Source of the DNA: Saccharomonospora glauca K62
GTDB lineage: Bacteria; Actinomycetota; Actinomycetes; Mycobacteriales; Pseudonocardiaceae
Length of the DNA: 64,000 nucleotides
Reading direction: 5' to 3'
NCBI RefSeq assembly: GCF_000243395.2
Contig: NZ_CM001484.1
Coordinates: 602,089 to 666,088, forward strand
This document shows, in pieces, positions 12,201 through 19,566 of the stretch (positions within the stretch are counted from its first letter, which is position 1; the number at the start of each line of letters is the position of its first letter). A program made the position numbers and the translations under genes. Below the pieces are notes generated by a model, which did not search any database, had not been told where the DNA came from, and saw only the letters and a program-made list of their open reading frames with translations.

Positions 12201-12509
12201 GTGCGTGTTCTGTCGGTTGTGCTCAGTGTGCTCGCCGTCCTCGTGATGTCCGCCACCGGTCCCGCTCCCGAGGCGCGTGCCGCGGTCGACGGCCCGGTGC
12301 TCGCCCACGCGTTGGCCCAGGACTCCGAGGAGTCGAGTTCGTCGTCCTCCTCCGAGACGGCCGAGGAAGGGCCGGAGCTCGATCCCCAGACCGAGGCCGA
12401 GGCGCAGAAGAACCGGAGCAGGATCGTCGTGGGCATCATCGCCGCGGCGTTGCTCGGCATCGTGGCCTGGGGGCGGTACCTACGGAGCAAGAAGGCCAAG
12501 AGCGGCTAG
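12201..12509 (+). CDS. Small exported/membrane protein with Ser-Glu-rich linker
   Basis: About 102 aa with no recognised family. An N-terminal hydrophobic stretch ending in ARA resembles a signal peptide. A very Ser/Glu-rich segment follows at about 36-60 (seven consecutive Ser). A second hydrophobic helix VVGIIAAALLGIVAWG comes near the C-terminus, followed by a basic tail. It could be a small type I membrane protein with an acidic exported linker. A CAGACT box ends 6 nt before the GTG at 12201, supporting that start; GTG at 12195 is the alternative. It lies 32 nt after meaB but probably has its own promoter. Confidence 0.6.
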   Translation: MRVLSVVLSVLAVLVMSATGPAPEARAAVDGPVLAHALAQDSEESSSSSSSETAEEGPELDPQTEAEAQKNRSRIVVGIIAAALLGIVAWGRYLRSKKAKSG

Positions 12510-12715
12510 GGCTCCACGTACAGCGTGACCGAACGATCCGTCACCGTTTAGCGCAAACGGGCTACCTTCTGTCTACCCATTAGGACATCTGGGTTACGCA
12601 TACGCTGGTTGGTGTCAAACTGAGAGCAAATGCGTACGGCAACGACTTACCAGCGGACGACAGAGGTACGCGACAGTTCCAACCTCGCCACGCTGGTTGC
12701 GTGCGGAGGTGCGGC
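12510..12715 (+). other. Intergenic region before the amidohydrolase gene
   Basis: A stretch of 206 nt with locally lower GC. It probably carries the promoter of the downstream amidohydrolase gene: TTAGCGCAAACGGGCTACCT near 12548-12567 and TACGCATACGCT near 12595-12606 are possible but unproven -35/-10 candidates. No ORF with coding character and no clear hairpin is seen. Confidence 0.3.
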
Positions 12716-13996
12716 GTGACCGTTCTGGACTCGCGCCCCGAGGTGCCGGGCGAATCCGACCACGACGCGTCGGTCGAAGCCCTGCTCGCCGCCTCGGGTG
12801 CGGCCACCATCGGTGATGTGGGACAGGGACGTGGCCCGGCCTGGCTCGACGCCTGGCTGACCGACCGTGCGACGGACGTGGTGGCGTGGCGCAGGCACAT
12901 CCACGCCCACCCCGAACTCGCCCGGCGGGAATACGGGACCACCGAACTCATCACCAAGCTGCTCACCTCGGCCGGGCTGCGGCCGAAGGTGTTGCCCGGT
13001 GGCACCGGCGTCGTATGCGACGTCGGGACCGGGTCGCGATGTGTGGCGTTGCGGGCGGACCTGGACGCCCTTCCGCTGACCGAGGCCACGGGGTTGCCCT
13101 TCGCCTCCACCGTGGACGGTGTCGCCCATGCATGCGGCCACGACGTGCACACCACGGTGCTGCTCGGCGCCGGGCTCGCCCTGGCCACCGCCGACGAGCT
13201 CCCCGGCAGGGTGCGGCTCGTCTTCCAGCCCGCCGAGGAGGTTATGCCGGGCGGTGCGCTCGACGCCATCGACGCCGGGGTGCTCGACGGGGTGGAGCGC
13301 ATCTTCGGGCTGCACTGCGACCCCCGGCTGCCGGCCGGCAAGATCGGGACGCGGGTGGGAGCGTTGACGTCCGCCGCTGACCTGGTGGAACTCACGTTGA
13401 CCTCGCCGGGTGGGCACACCTCGCGGCCTCACCTCACGGCCGACCTCGTGCACGGTCTCGGTACCGTTATCACGTCGTTGCCCGCGGTGCTGTCGCGGCG
13501 CGTGGACCCGAGGTCGGGCACCGTGCTCGTGTGGGGCGCCGTGCACGCCGGTGAGGCGGCCAACGCCGTGCCGCAGGAGGGGATACTGCGTGGCACGCTT
13601 CGGACCGCCGACCGCGACACGTGGCGGATTCTGGAGCCGTTGGTCGAGTCGTCGGTCAAGGCCCTGCTCGCGCCCACCGGGGTGGGGTACGAGCTGAACT
13701 ACCGGCGGGGAGTCCCGCCCGTGGTGAGTGACGAGGAGAGCACCACGCTGCTGCGCGCGGGCGTTGAGGCGGCGCTCGGGCCCGACGCGCTGGCCCCCAC
13801 GGAGCAGTCGTCGGGTGGTGAGGACTTCGGGTGGTACCTGGAGCACGTGCCCGGCGCGTTCGCCCGGCTCGGAGTGTGGTCGGGCGAGGGGCAGATGCGT
13901 GACCTGCACCAGCCGACGTTCGAGGCCGACGAGCGTGCTCTCCTCACCGGCATCCGGGTGATGGTTCACACGGCCCTGGCGGCGCTGGCCTCCTGA
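12716..13996 (+). CDS. amiA: M20-family amidohydrolase (AmiA/hippuricase-like)
   Basis: A 426-aa zinc amidohydrolase of the M20D aminoacylase/hippurate hydrolase type, probably removing N-acyl groups from amino-acid derivatives in the cytosol. Seen are HIHAHPELA near 60, ALRADLDALP, metal-binding HACGHDVHTT, FQPAEE with the catalytic Glu, GLHCDPRLPAGKIG, and GGEDFGWY near the C-terminus. The start chosen is GTG at 12716 because GGAGG sits 6 nt upstream; GTG at 12701 would add five residues. In mycobacteria amiA1/amiB1 neighbour deoD and the GGCT-like and lpdA genes, which fits this region. The natural substrate cannot be read from sequence. Confidence 0.9.
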   Translation: MTVLDSRPEVPGESDHDASVEALLAASGAATIGDVGQGRGPAWLDAWLTDRATDVVAWRRHIHAHPELARREYGTTELITKLLTSAGLRPKVLPGGTGVVCDVGTGSRCVALRADLDALPLTEATGLPFASTVDGVAHACGHDVHTTVLLGAGLALATADELPGRVRLVFQPAEEVMPGGALDAIDAGVLDGVERIFGLHCDPRLPAGKIGTRVGALTSAADLVELTLTSPGGHTSRPHLTADLVHGLGTVITSLPAVLSRRVDPRSGTVLVWGAVHAGEAANAVPQEGILRGTLRTADRDTWRILEPLVESSVKALLAPTGVGYELNYRRGVPPVVSDEESTTLLRAGVEAALGPDALAPTEQSSGGEDFGWYLEHVPGAFARLGVWSGEGQMRDLHQPTFEADERALLTGIRVMVHTALAALAS

Positions 13997-14002
13997 CCCC
14001 CG

Positions 14003-14098
14003 CGTGTCCGCAGGCTGCGCACTCGTGTCCGCAGGCTGTGTACGCGTGTTCGCACTTTTCGTACGGGTGTTCGCGTCGTGCGATGCGAACACCCGTAC
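14003..14098. repeat. 21-bp-period extragenic repeats with a large hairpin (left array)
   Basis: Three related units follow in tandem: CGTGTCCGCAGGCTGCGCAC (14003-14022), CGTGTCCGCAGGCTGTGTAC (14024-14043) and CGTGTTCGCACTTTTCGTAC (14045-14064), at a 21-bp spacing. A perfect 14-bp inverted repeat then follows: GTACGGGTGTTCGC (14061-14074) and GCGAACACCCGTAC (14085-14098) around a 10-nt loop. An inverted unit CTGCGGACACG comes after it at 14104-14114. The same motif family recurs at 15086-15240 beyond the next gene. The region is not coding. The upstream gene stops at 13996. Confidence 0.85.
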
Positions 14099-14116
14099 CT
14101 AGGCTGCGGACACGAG

Positions 14117-14159
14117 TTGTCCACAGATTCGCGAGTTGTCCACAGGCTGTGGACAACTC
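14117..14159. promoter_or_regulatory. Cluster of three perfect DnaA boxes
   Basis: The actinobacterial DnaA-box consensus TTGTCCACA occurs exactly at 14117-14125 and 14136-14144, and inverted (TGTGGACAA) at 14148-14156. The last two form a palindrome with 12-bp arms (14133-14144 and 14148-14159) around GGC. The cluster lies between the 21-bp repeat array and the AbiEi/DUF559-type gene. There is no dnaA, dnaN or long array as at oriC, so it is more likely a DnaA titration site, an accessory site or part of a mobile repeat than an origin. Confidence 0.6.
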
Positions 14160-14195
14160 GTGGTGTGGCGTCCGAAGGGCGTCCAACCTGGGAGG

Positions 14196-15083
14196 ATGCC
14201 GCAGAACTGGGGAGTTCGTGGAGTTGTCTCGCGGCGGGAAGCCGCCGCCATCATGGGTGAAAGGGCGCTAAGGACGGCCCTCGAGGTCGGGACGTTGACC
14301 CAACCATGGCGAGGGGTCGTGGTGCGGACGGCCGACCTGAGTGATCTTCGTACGCGCGCCGAGGCGGCCGTGTTGTTCGTCGGGGACCCCGTGGTGGTGT
14401 CGGGGCCCACGGCGCTGGCCTTGCACGGGTGCGCCGCGGTGAGCGGCACCGGTCCGATTCATGTCACGGTGCCGTATTCGCGGTCGGCGCGGTCGCGGCC
14501 GGGGCTGGTGATGCACCAGAACCGGTACGGACCGGACGACGTCGTCGAGGTCGAGGGACTTCCCGTGTTCGCACTCGACCTCGCGGTCTCGGAGCAGCTG
14601 TGCGACGGTGACAGACGGGTGGCGTTCGGATGTCTCGACGAGGTGCTGCGTCGTCACGCCGATCCGGAGTCGTTCCGGGCCGCGGTGCGGGAACGACTCG
14701 CCGCGCGCGACGACCGGCGGCACGTCGCCAGGGCTTTAGCGCTCACCGAACTTGCCACGGGGCGTGCGGACTCGCCGCCGGAAAGCTCGCTGCTGATGAT
14801 CGTGGTGGAGGCCGGGTTCCCCGTTCCGGAGGCGCAGGTGCCGGTGCACACGATCGACGGTCGGTTGCTCTACGTACTCGACCTGGCCTGGGAGTCGTGG
14901 CGGATCGCCTTGGAATATGACGGCTACGACGCTCACGAAAGCCGGGAAGCCTACGACGCCGAGCGCGACCGGAGGCTGGCCGGGCGTGGATGGCGGGTGA
15001 TCAGGGCAAAGGCTCGAGACCTCCGTGACCCGTCGCGGGTGCTGAACGAGTTGGCGCAGGCCTTTGCCGAACGCTCGCGCTAG
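14196..15083 (+). CDS. AbiEi-antitoxin-like / DUF559 (PD-(D/E)XK-like) protein
   Basis: About 295 aa. The N-terminal part, VSRREAAAIMG... with PWRGVVVR, resembles the winged-helix start of AbiEi-type antitoxin domains. A middle domain has VVSGPTALALHGCAAV. The C-terminal 110 residues match the DUF559/Vsr-like endonuclease fold: PESSLLMIVVEAGFPVPEAQ, YVLDLAWESWRIALEYDGYD with Asp and Glu in PD-(D/E)XK-like positions, and a final GWRVIRAKARDL. Nuclease activity is an inference. The start is uncertain: ATG at 14196 directly abuts GGAGG, and GTG at 14160 lies at the edge of the DnaA-box palindrome. It is flanked on both sides by 21-bp-period repeats. No toxin partner is next to it. Confidence 0.75.
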   Translation: MPQNWGVRGVVSRREAAAIMGERALRTALEVGTLTQPWRGVVVRTADLSDLRTRAEAAVLFVGDPVVVSGPTALALHGCAAVSGTGPIHVTVPYSRSARSRPGLVMHQNRYGPDDVVEVEGLPVFALDLAVSEQLCDGDRRVAFGCLDEVLRRHADPESFRAAVRERLAARDDRRHVARALALTELATGRADSPPESSLLMIVVEAGFPVPEAQVPVHTIDGRLLYVLDLAWESWRIALEYDGYDAHESREAYDAERDRRLAGRGWRVIRAKARDLRDPSRVLNELAQAFAERSR

Positions 15084-15085
15084 GC

Positions 15086-15240
15086 CGTGTCCGCAGTCTG
15101 TGTACTCGTGTCCGCAGGTTGGGGACGGGTGTTCGCACTTCTCGTACGGAGATTGGAGGTCTAAGGGAGCGTGTCCGCGCCGTAGGCTGCGGACACGCGT
15201 ACGGGATCTGCGGACACGCGTACGGGATCTGCGGACACGC
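15086..15240. repeat. 21-bp-period extragenic repeats (right array)
   Basis: Units like those of the left array recur: CGTGTCCGCAGTCTGTGTAC (15086-15105), CGTGTCCGCAGGTTGGGGAC (15107-15126) and GTGTTCGCACTTCTCGTACGG (15129-15149, last base aside). A gap follows, then GCGTGTCCGC (15169-15178) and three exact inverted copies of GCGGACACGC at 15189, 15210 and 15231. Those copies are separated by the identical 11-bp spacer GTACGGGATCT, giving a perfect 21-bp period. The array runs up to the stop codon of the convergent GGCT-like gene at 15244. Confidence 0.85.
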
Positions 15241-15243
15241 GGG

Positions 15244-15696
15244 TTAGGGGCCGATGCGCTTGCAGGGGCGGGTGCGCAGGTCGTCGACGTAGTCGGCGGG
15301 GGCGCCCGCTGCTTCGGCCGCGTCGGCGAGCACACCCAGGTAGCGGGCCGAGGGCAGGCCACCTTCGTACGCGTCGAGGACGTACAGCCACGCCAGCGCC
15401 GACCCGTCCATGGTCTGCACGCGCAACCTGATCTTCGTGTGCAACCCGAGCTCGCCGCCCTCCCACTGGTCGAGACGTGACTCGTCCAGCGGCGTGACGT
15501 CGTAGAGCACGACGAAAACTCGCGATCCGGGGTCCTCGACGATGGTGGCGAGTGCGCCCTCCCAGTTCAGGTCCTCGCCGCCGAAGGTGAGCCGCCAGCC
15601 TTCCAGCCAGCCGGTACCCGCCATCGGCGAGTGCGGGGCTCGCTCCGTCATCTGGGAGGGATCCATGTTGGACCCGTACGCGGCATAGAGGGGCAC
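15244..15696 (-). CDS. Gamma-glutamylcyclotransferase-like (AIG2 fold) protein
   Basis: A 150-aa protein starting with LYAAYGSNMDPSQM, the signature YGSN loop of the gamma-glutamylcyclotransferase fold. It also has GWRLTFGG, a VVLYDVTPLDESRLDQWEG strand-turn with the acidic residue usual at the active site, and a C-terminal YLGVLADAAEAAG helix. The exact reaction (gamma-glutamyl or other cyclotransferase) is not certain. The start is GTG at 15696, with TACCCT ending 7 nt upstream. It is divergent from the lpdA-like gene, as in mycobacteria (Rv3304/Rv3303c), and its stop touches the repeat array. Confidence 0.8.
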   Translation of the reverse strand: MPLYAAYGSNMDPSQMTERAPHSPMAGTGWLEGWRLTFGGEDLNWEGALATIVEDPGSRVFVVLYDVTPLDESRLDQWEGGELGLHTKIRLRVQTMDGSALAWLYVLDAYEGGLPSARYLGVLADAAEAAGAPADYVDDLRTRPCKRIGP

Positions 15697-15703
15697 GCCC
15701 CCC

Positions 15704-15709
15704 AGGGTA
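15704..15709 (-). promoter_or_regulatory. Probable -10 element of the GGCT-like gene
   Basis: Minus-strand TACCCT fits TANNNT and ends 7 nt before the GTG at 15696. The six-G run in between could act as a weak Shine-Dalgarno, but the spacing favours a leaderless message. Confidence 0.45.
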
Positions 15710-15795
15710 GCGACCACTGAGTCACCCGAGCGGATGCACTCCGTGTGTCCCCGCATAGAGTTGGGGAGCAGTGCCGTGCTGAGGAGGGAACGAAG

Positions 15796-17196
15796 TTGAC
15801 CAAGATCGTGATCATGGGTGGCGGTCCCGCGGGGTACGAGGCGGCCCTGGTCGCGGCACAACACGACGCGGATGTCACCGTGGTCGAGCGTGACGGTCTC
15901 GGTGGCGCGTGCGTGCTGTACGACTGTGTTCCCTCCAAGACGTTCATCGCCTCGTCCGGCGCTCAGGCGAGCTTGCAGAACTTCGGCGAGCTGGGCATCC
16001 GGGTGAGCCCGCCGACCATCGACCTGCCGGCCGTGCACGGCCGGGTACGGGGACTGGCGCTCGCCCAGTCGGCCGACATCCGGGCCCGCGTGCAGCGGGA
16101 AGGCGTGCGCGTGATCAATGGCACGGCCCGTTTCCGGGACGCCGAGCCCGGCCTCGCGACCCACAAGGTGGGGGTGACCCGCCCCGACACCGACGAGGAG
16201 GAGATCCTCGACGCCGACGTGGTGCTGGTGGCCACGGGCGCGACGCCCAGGGTGCTGCCGGGGGCCGTGCCGGACGGGGAGCGGATCCTGGACTGGCGGC
16301 AGCTCTATGACCTGCGTGAACTGCCCGAGCACCTCGTCGTGATCGGGTCGGGCGTCACGGGCGCGGAGTTCGCCTCGGCCTACACCGAGATGGGCGTGAA
16401 GGTCACCTTGGTGTCGAGCCGGGACCGCGTGCTGCCGCACGAGGACGCCGACGCCGCCGCGGTGCTGGAGGAGGTCTTCTCCAAGCGCGGCACCACGGTC
16501 GTGAAGCACGCGCGGGCCGACCGCGTCGAGCGCACGGACGACGGGGTGGTCGTGCACCTTGCGGACGGCAGGCAGATCGAGGCCAGCCACGCTCTGATGA
16601 CCGTCGGTTCGGTGCCCAACACCAGTGACATCGGCCTCGAACGGGTCGGCATCGAGCCCGGCCCCGGTGGTTTCATCAACGTCGACCGGGTCTCACGGAC
16701 CAGCGCTCCCGGCGTGTACGCGGCCGGCGACTGCACGGGCGTACTCATGCTGGCGTCGGTGGCGAGCATGCAGGGGCGGATCGCGATGTGGCACGCCCTG
16801 GGGGAGGGCGTGGCGCCGATCCGGCTGCGCACGGTGGCGGCCAACGTGTTCACCCACCCCGAGATCGCCACGGTGGGGGTGAGCCAGAAGGCCATCGACT
16901 CCGGTGAGGTGCCCGCTCGCACGATCATGCTGCCGCTGGCCACGAACGCCCGCGCGAAGATGGAGGGGGTGCGCCACGGCTTCGTGAAGCTGTTCTGCCG
17001 TCCCGCGACGGGTGTCGTGGTGGGCGGTGTCGTGGTGGCTCCCAACGCGAGCGAGCTGATCCTGCCCATCGCGTTGGCGGTGCAGAACCAGCTCACGGTG
17101 GACAACTTGGCGCTGACGTTCTCGGTGTATCCGTCGCTGTCCGGGTCGATCACCGAGGCGGGGCGTCAGCTCATGCGTCACGACGACCTCGACTGA
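15796..17196 (+). CDS. lpdA: NAD(P)H:quinone oxidoreductase of the lipoamide-dehydrogenase fold (LpdA type)
   Basis: A 466-aa class I flavoprotein disulfide reductase-like enzyme. The FAD-binding IVIMGGGPAGYEAA is at about 4-17, a redox-type C-x4-C lies in GGACVLYDCVPSKTF, VVIGSGVTGAEFASAY is the NAD(P) site at about 178-193, and GVYAAGDCTG is the second FAD motif near 310. A C-terminal dimerisation domain carries VSQ and FSVYPSLSGSITEAGR. The segment between the two Cys differs from the CLNVGC of true lipoamide dehydrogenases. M. tuberculosis LpdA (Rv3303c), which has the same neighbours, is a quinone reductase. The start is TTG at 15796, with GGAGGGA 8 nt upstream. Confidence 0.87.
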   Translation: MTKIVIMGGGPAGYEAALVAAQHDADVTVVERDGLGGACVLYDCVPSKTFIASSGAQASLQNFGELGIRVSPPTIDLPAVHGRVRGLALAQSADIRARVQREGVRVINGTARFRDAEPGLATHKVGVTRPDTDEEEILDADVVLVATGATPRVLPGAVPDGERILDWRQLYDLRELPEHLVVIGSGVTGAEFASAYTEMGVKVTLVSSRDRVLPHEDADAAAVLEEVFSKRGTTVVKHARADRVERTDDGVVVHLADGRQIEASHALMTVGSVPNTSDIGLERVGIEPGPGGFINVDRVSRTSAPGVYAAGDCTGVLMLASVASMQGRIAMWHALGEGVAPIRLRTVAANVFTHPEIATVGVSQKAIDSGEVPARTIMLPLATNARAKMEGVRHGFVKLFCRPATGVVVGGVVVAPNASELILPIALAVQNQLTVDNLALTFSVYPSLSGSITEAGRQLMRHDDLD

Positions 17197-17331
17197 CGCC
17201 TCCGGGTTACGCGGAGACGCTCTCCGTTGGCGGGCGTCCCTGCTCGCGCGCATTCTGGATGGACCCGGCGGTGGCGTGGATCGACGTCTCGCCGGCAGCT
17301 CTGTCCACCAGCGCACGCCAGGAGTCCAGCG

Positions 17332-18138
17332 ATGGCTGTTCGCGACACGCCCTATCCCGACGGAACCCCGTGCTGGATCGACCTCATGGTGCCGGATCCC
17401 CGAATGGCGATGGACTTCTACGGGGCGTTGTTCGGTTGGGACTTCGCCGACCAGGGTGATGCAGCGGGCAACTACCTGCTGTGCTCGGTGGATGGGCGGG
17501 TGGTGGCCGGGATGGGCGGTTCCTCCCCGGACCGCGAGGCCCCATCGGTCTGGACCACTTACCTCGCGACCTCCGATGTCGACGCCACGGCCGCGAGGAT
17601 CACCGAAGCGGGCGGGCGGCTGCTCATGGCGCCCATGGACGTGATGGCGGAAGGCCGGATGGTGATGGCCTCCGACCCGACGGGCGCGGTGTTCGGCCTG
17701 TGGCAGGCCGGCAACACCGTTGGCGTGCAGCTGACCGACATGCCCTCGGCCCTGGTCTGGAACGAGTGCATGACCCGTGACTTCGAGGCGGCGAAGGAGT
17801 TCTACCGGCGCGTTTTCGGCTACACCGTCCAGGACATGGAGGACGAGGAGTTCGACTACGCCACCCTGCTGGTGGGCGACCGCATCGTGGGAGGTGTGGG
17901 CAGGTTGCCTTCCGAGGTGCCCGCCGACGTGCCGCCGCACTGGATGTCGTACTTCGGCGTCACGGACACCGACGCGACGGTGGCCAGGGCGATCGCGTTG
18001 GGCGGCACCGTGGTCTCACCGCCCACCGACAGCCCGTACGGGCGGATGGCCGCCATCGCCGACAACCAGGGCGTGGCATTGTCGGTGATCACCGTGGCGG
18101 CCGAGCCGGAGGAGCAGCGGGCCGGCTCGCCGTTCTGA
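17332..18138 (+). CDS. Double VOC-domain protein (glyoxalase/bleomycin-resistance superfamily)
   Basis: A 268-aa protein with two vicinal-oxygen-chelate halves. The first starts CWIDLMVPDPRMAMDFYGALFGWDF and the second LVWNECMTRDFEAAKEFYRRVFGYTV, each with the FY...FGW/FGY pattern. The second half ends MAAIADNQGVALSVI. Such proteins bind a metal and small molecules. Related mycobacterial proteins (CFP30B type) have no settled substrate, so none is assigned. The ATG at 17332 has GGAG 7 nt upstream. The 135-nt gap after lpdA holds no other ORF with coding character. Confidence 0.88.
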   Translation: MAVRDTPYPDGTPCWIDLMVPDPRMAMDFYGALFGWDFADQGDAAGNYLLCSVDGRVVAGMGGSSPDREAPSVWTTYLATSDVDATAARITEAGGRLLMAPMDVMAEGRMVMASDPTGAVFGLWQAGNTVGVQLTDMPSALVWNECMTRDFEAAKEFYRRVFGYTVQDMEDEEFDYATLLVGDRIVGGVGRLPSEVPADVPPHWMSYFGVTDTDATVARAIALGGTVVSPPTDSPYGRMAAIADNQGVALSVITVAAEPEEQRAGSPF

Positions 18139-18201
18139 CGGCGGGCCCCCGTACCGGGCCGTCGGTGGTGGCCGCCGGGAGGGCGTCCGGTTCCTGGGGC
18201 C

Positions 18202-18801
18202 TTACTGTGCGGCGAGTGTTCTCATCTCGTCGATTTCCTTGTTGTGCCGGTCGATGATGTCCTGGGCGTACATCGAGGCGAGAGCGTTGCGACCGTCGCG
18301 GAGTTGAGCTTCGGCCATGTGGACGGCGCCTTCGTGGTGTTCGATCATGGTTTGCAGCCACAGCGCGTCGAACTCCTCCCCCGAGCTCTGCTGGAGTGCC
18401 TGGAACGTCTCCTCGGTCATGAGGTGTGAGTGGTCGTGGTCTCGTTCTCCCTCGCCCGGTGTGGCCGTTTCCCCCCACAGGATCGGCAGGGCTAGGAGTC
18501 GCTCCAACTCCGGTTCCTGCGCCGCTTTGATGCGTCGGGCGAGGTCGGCGATCTCCGGGTTGGACGCGTGTTCCAGGGCGAGGTCGGCGACCACGACGGC
18601 CTGTTCGTGGTGCGGGATCATCCTGGTGGCGAACTCGACGTCGCCGCGGTTGTGGTCGCTGGTGGGTTCGGACGTGGCGGAGGCCGTTTTCGGCGCCGTG
18701 CTCGGGGGAGGGCTCGGTTCGGTGGTGTTCTCGGTGCCGCAGGCGGCGGTGAGGGTGAGCAGGAGAGCCAGCGAGGGCAGAATGCGACGTGTGTGCGGCA
18801 A
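18202..18801 (-). CDS. DUF305 lipoprotein
   Basis: A 199-aa exported lipoprotein. The signal peptide ends in the lipobox LTAAC, so the mature protein begins at about Cys21. A Pro/Thr-rich spacer follows, then a DUF305 four-helix ferritin-like domain with paired-His motifs MIPHHEQAVVVADLAL and MIEHHEGAVHMAEAQL. DUF305 proteins are often found beside copper genes and their His/Met-rich helices are thought to bind metal; that is inference here. The TTG start at 18801 has AAGGA about 7 nt upstream. It is a paralogue of the next gene and probably forms a small operon with it. Confidence 0.88.
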   Translation of the reverse strand: MPHTRRILPSLALLLTLTAACGTENTTEPSPPPSTAPKTASATSEPTSDHNRGDVEFATRMIPHHEQAVVVADLALEHASNPEIADLARRIKAAQEPELERLLALPILWGETATPGEGERDHDHSHLMTEETFQALQQSSGEEFDALWLQTMIEHHEGAVHMAEAQLRDGRNALASMYAQDIIDRHNKEIDEMRTLAAQ

Positions 18802-18880
18802 CGGAGGTCCTTCGTGTGGGAAGGTCGGCAGGGGGAAGGGGCCTGCGGACCCGGCGGCCGGGCCCGCAGGCGGGAGTCGC

Positions 18881-19486
18881 TCAGCTTTCCAGCAGTGAGC
18901 GCATCTCGGTGATCTCGGCTTCCTGAGTGTCGATGATGCGACGGGCGAGGTCCTTCACCTCGGGGTCACTGCCCTTGTCCAGCACGGTGTTGGACATGTC
19001 GACGGCACCCTGGTGGTGCTCGATCATCAGCTCCAGGAACAGCCGGTCGAACTCGGTGCCGTTGGCCTGTTCGAGTTTCCGCATGTCCTCGGCGCCCATT
19101 CCGGGCATCTCGCCGTGACCCATGTCGCCGTGGTCCATGCCGGGCATGTCATGGCCGACACCCCAGGCGTCGAGCCAGCCTCTCATCTGCTCGATCTCGG
19201 GGCCCTGCGCCTGTTCGATGCGGTCGGCGAGGTCGAGGATCTGCGGGTTGTCGGTGCGGCCTTCGGCGAGTTCGGCCATCTCGATGGCCCCCACGTGGTG
19301 GGGGATCATCTGCCGGACGAAGGCCACGTCCGCCTCGTTGTGGGCCTGCTGTTGCGCCGACGTGCTCGTTTCGGGGCGGGAGCCCGCGTCACCCGCGGTT
19401 TCCGTACTGCCGCCTCCGGCGCATCCGGTGGCCACCGCCGCGGCCATCGCCGCCACGAGGGCAGCGCGAACCAGGGACTTCTTCAT
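18881..19486 (-). CDS. DUF305 lipoprotein, Met/Gly-rich loop
   Basis: A 201-aa lipoprotein with lipobox ATGC near residue 22. The DUF305 domain has MIPHHVGAIEMAEL and MIEHHQGAVDMSNTVL. Between the two halves lies a Met/Asp/His/Gly-rich insert (DMPGMDHGDMGHGEMPGMG, about 107-125) that looks like a soft-metal binding loop and is absent from its paralogue at 18202-18801. The ATG at 19486 has GGAGGAAG about 9 nt upstream. The tandem paralogues are probably co-transcribed. Copper handling at the cell surface is a reasonable but untested role. Confidence 0.88.
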   Translation of the reverse strand: MKKSLVRAALVAAMAAAVATGCAGGGSTETAGDAGSRPETSTSAQQQAHNEADVAFVRQMIPHHVGAIEMAELAEGRTDNPQILDLADRIEQAQGPEIEQMRGWLDAWGVGHDMPGMDHGDMGHGEMPGMGAEDMRKLEQANGTEFDRLFLELMIEHHQGAVDMSNTVLDKGSDPEVKDLARRIIDTQEAEITEMRSLLES

Positions 19487-19566
19487 GCTGGGTTCTTCCT
19501 CCGCTTGACTGCGTTACCTGTGTCTGCCGGGACGCCGCACGAGCTCGGCTCGGCGACGTGGTGACA

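Noticed and set aside
14117-14159. Chromosomal origin (oriC)
   Set aside because: Only three DnaA boxes, no AT-rich unwinding element and no dnaA, dnaN or rpmH nearby.
13997-14195. The 21-bp repeats as translated seven-residue repeats
   Set aside because: All frames are open only because 21 is a multiple of 3. They lack starts with ribosome sites and sit after a stop codon, with hairpins typical of non-coding repeats.
14196-15083. A complete AbiE-type toxin-antitoxin pair
   Set aside because: Only the AbiEi-like N-terminus is suggested. No AbiEii nucleotidyltransferase is next to the gene.
15189-15240. Short regularly spaced repeats that look like a CRISPR array
   Set aside because: The 11-bp spacers are identical, the repeats are only 10 bp, there are three copies and no cas genes. 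It is a tandem repeat.
18139-18201. Terminator between the VOC gene and the DUF305 gene
   Set aside because: GC-rich inverted pieces exist, but pairing is short and there is no clear stem, so none is claimed.
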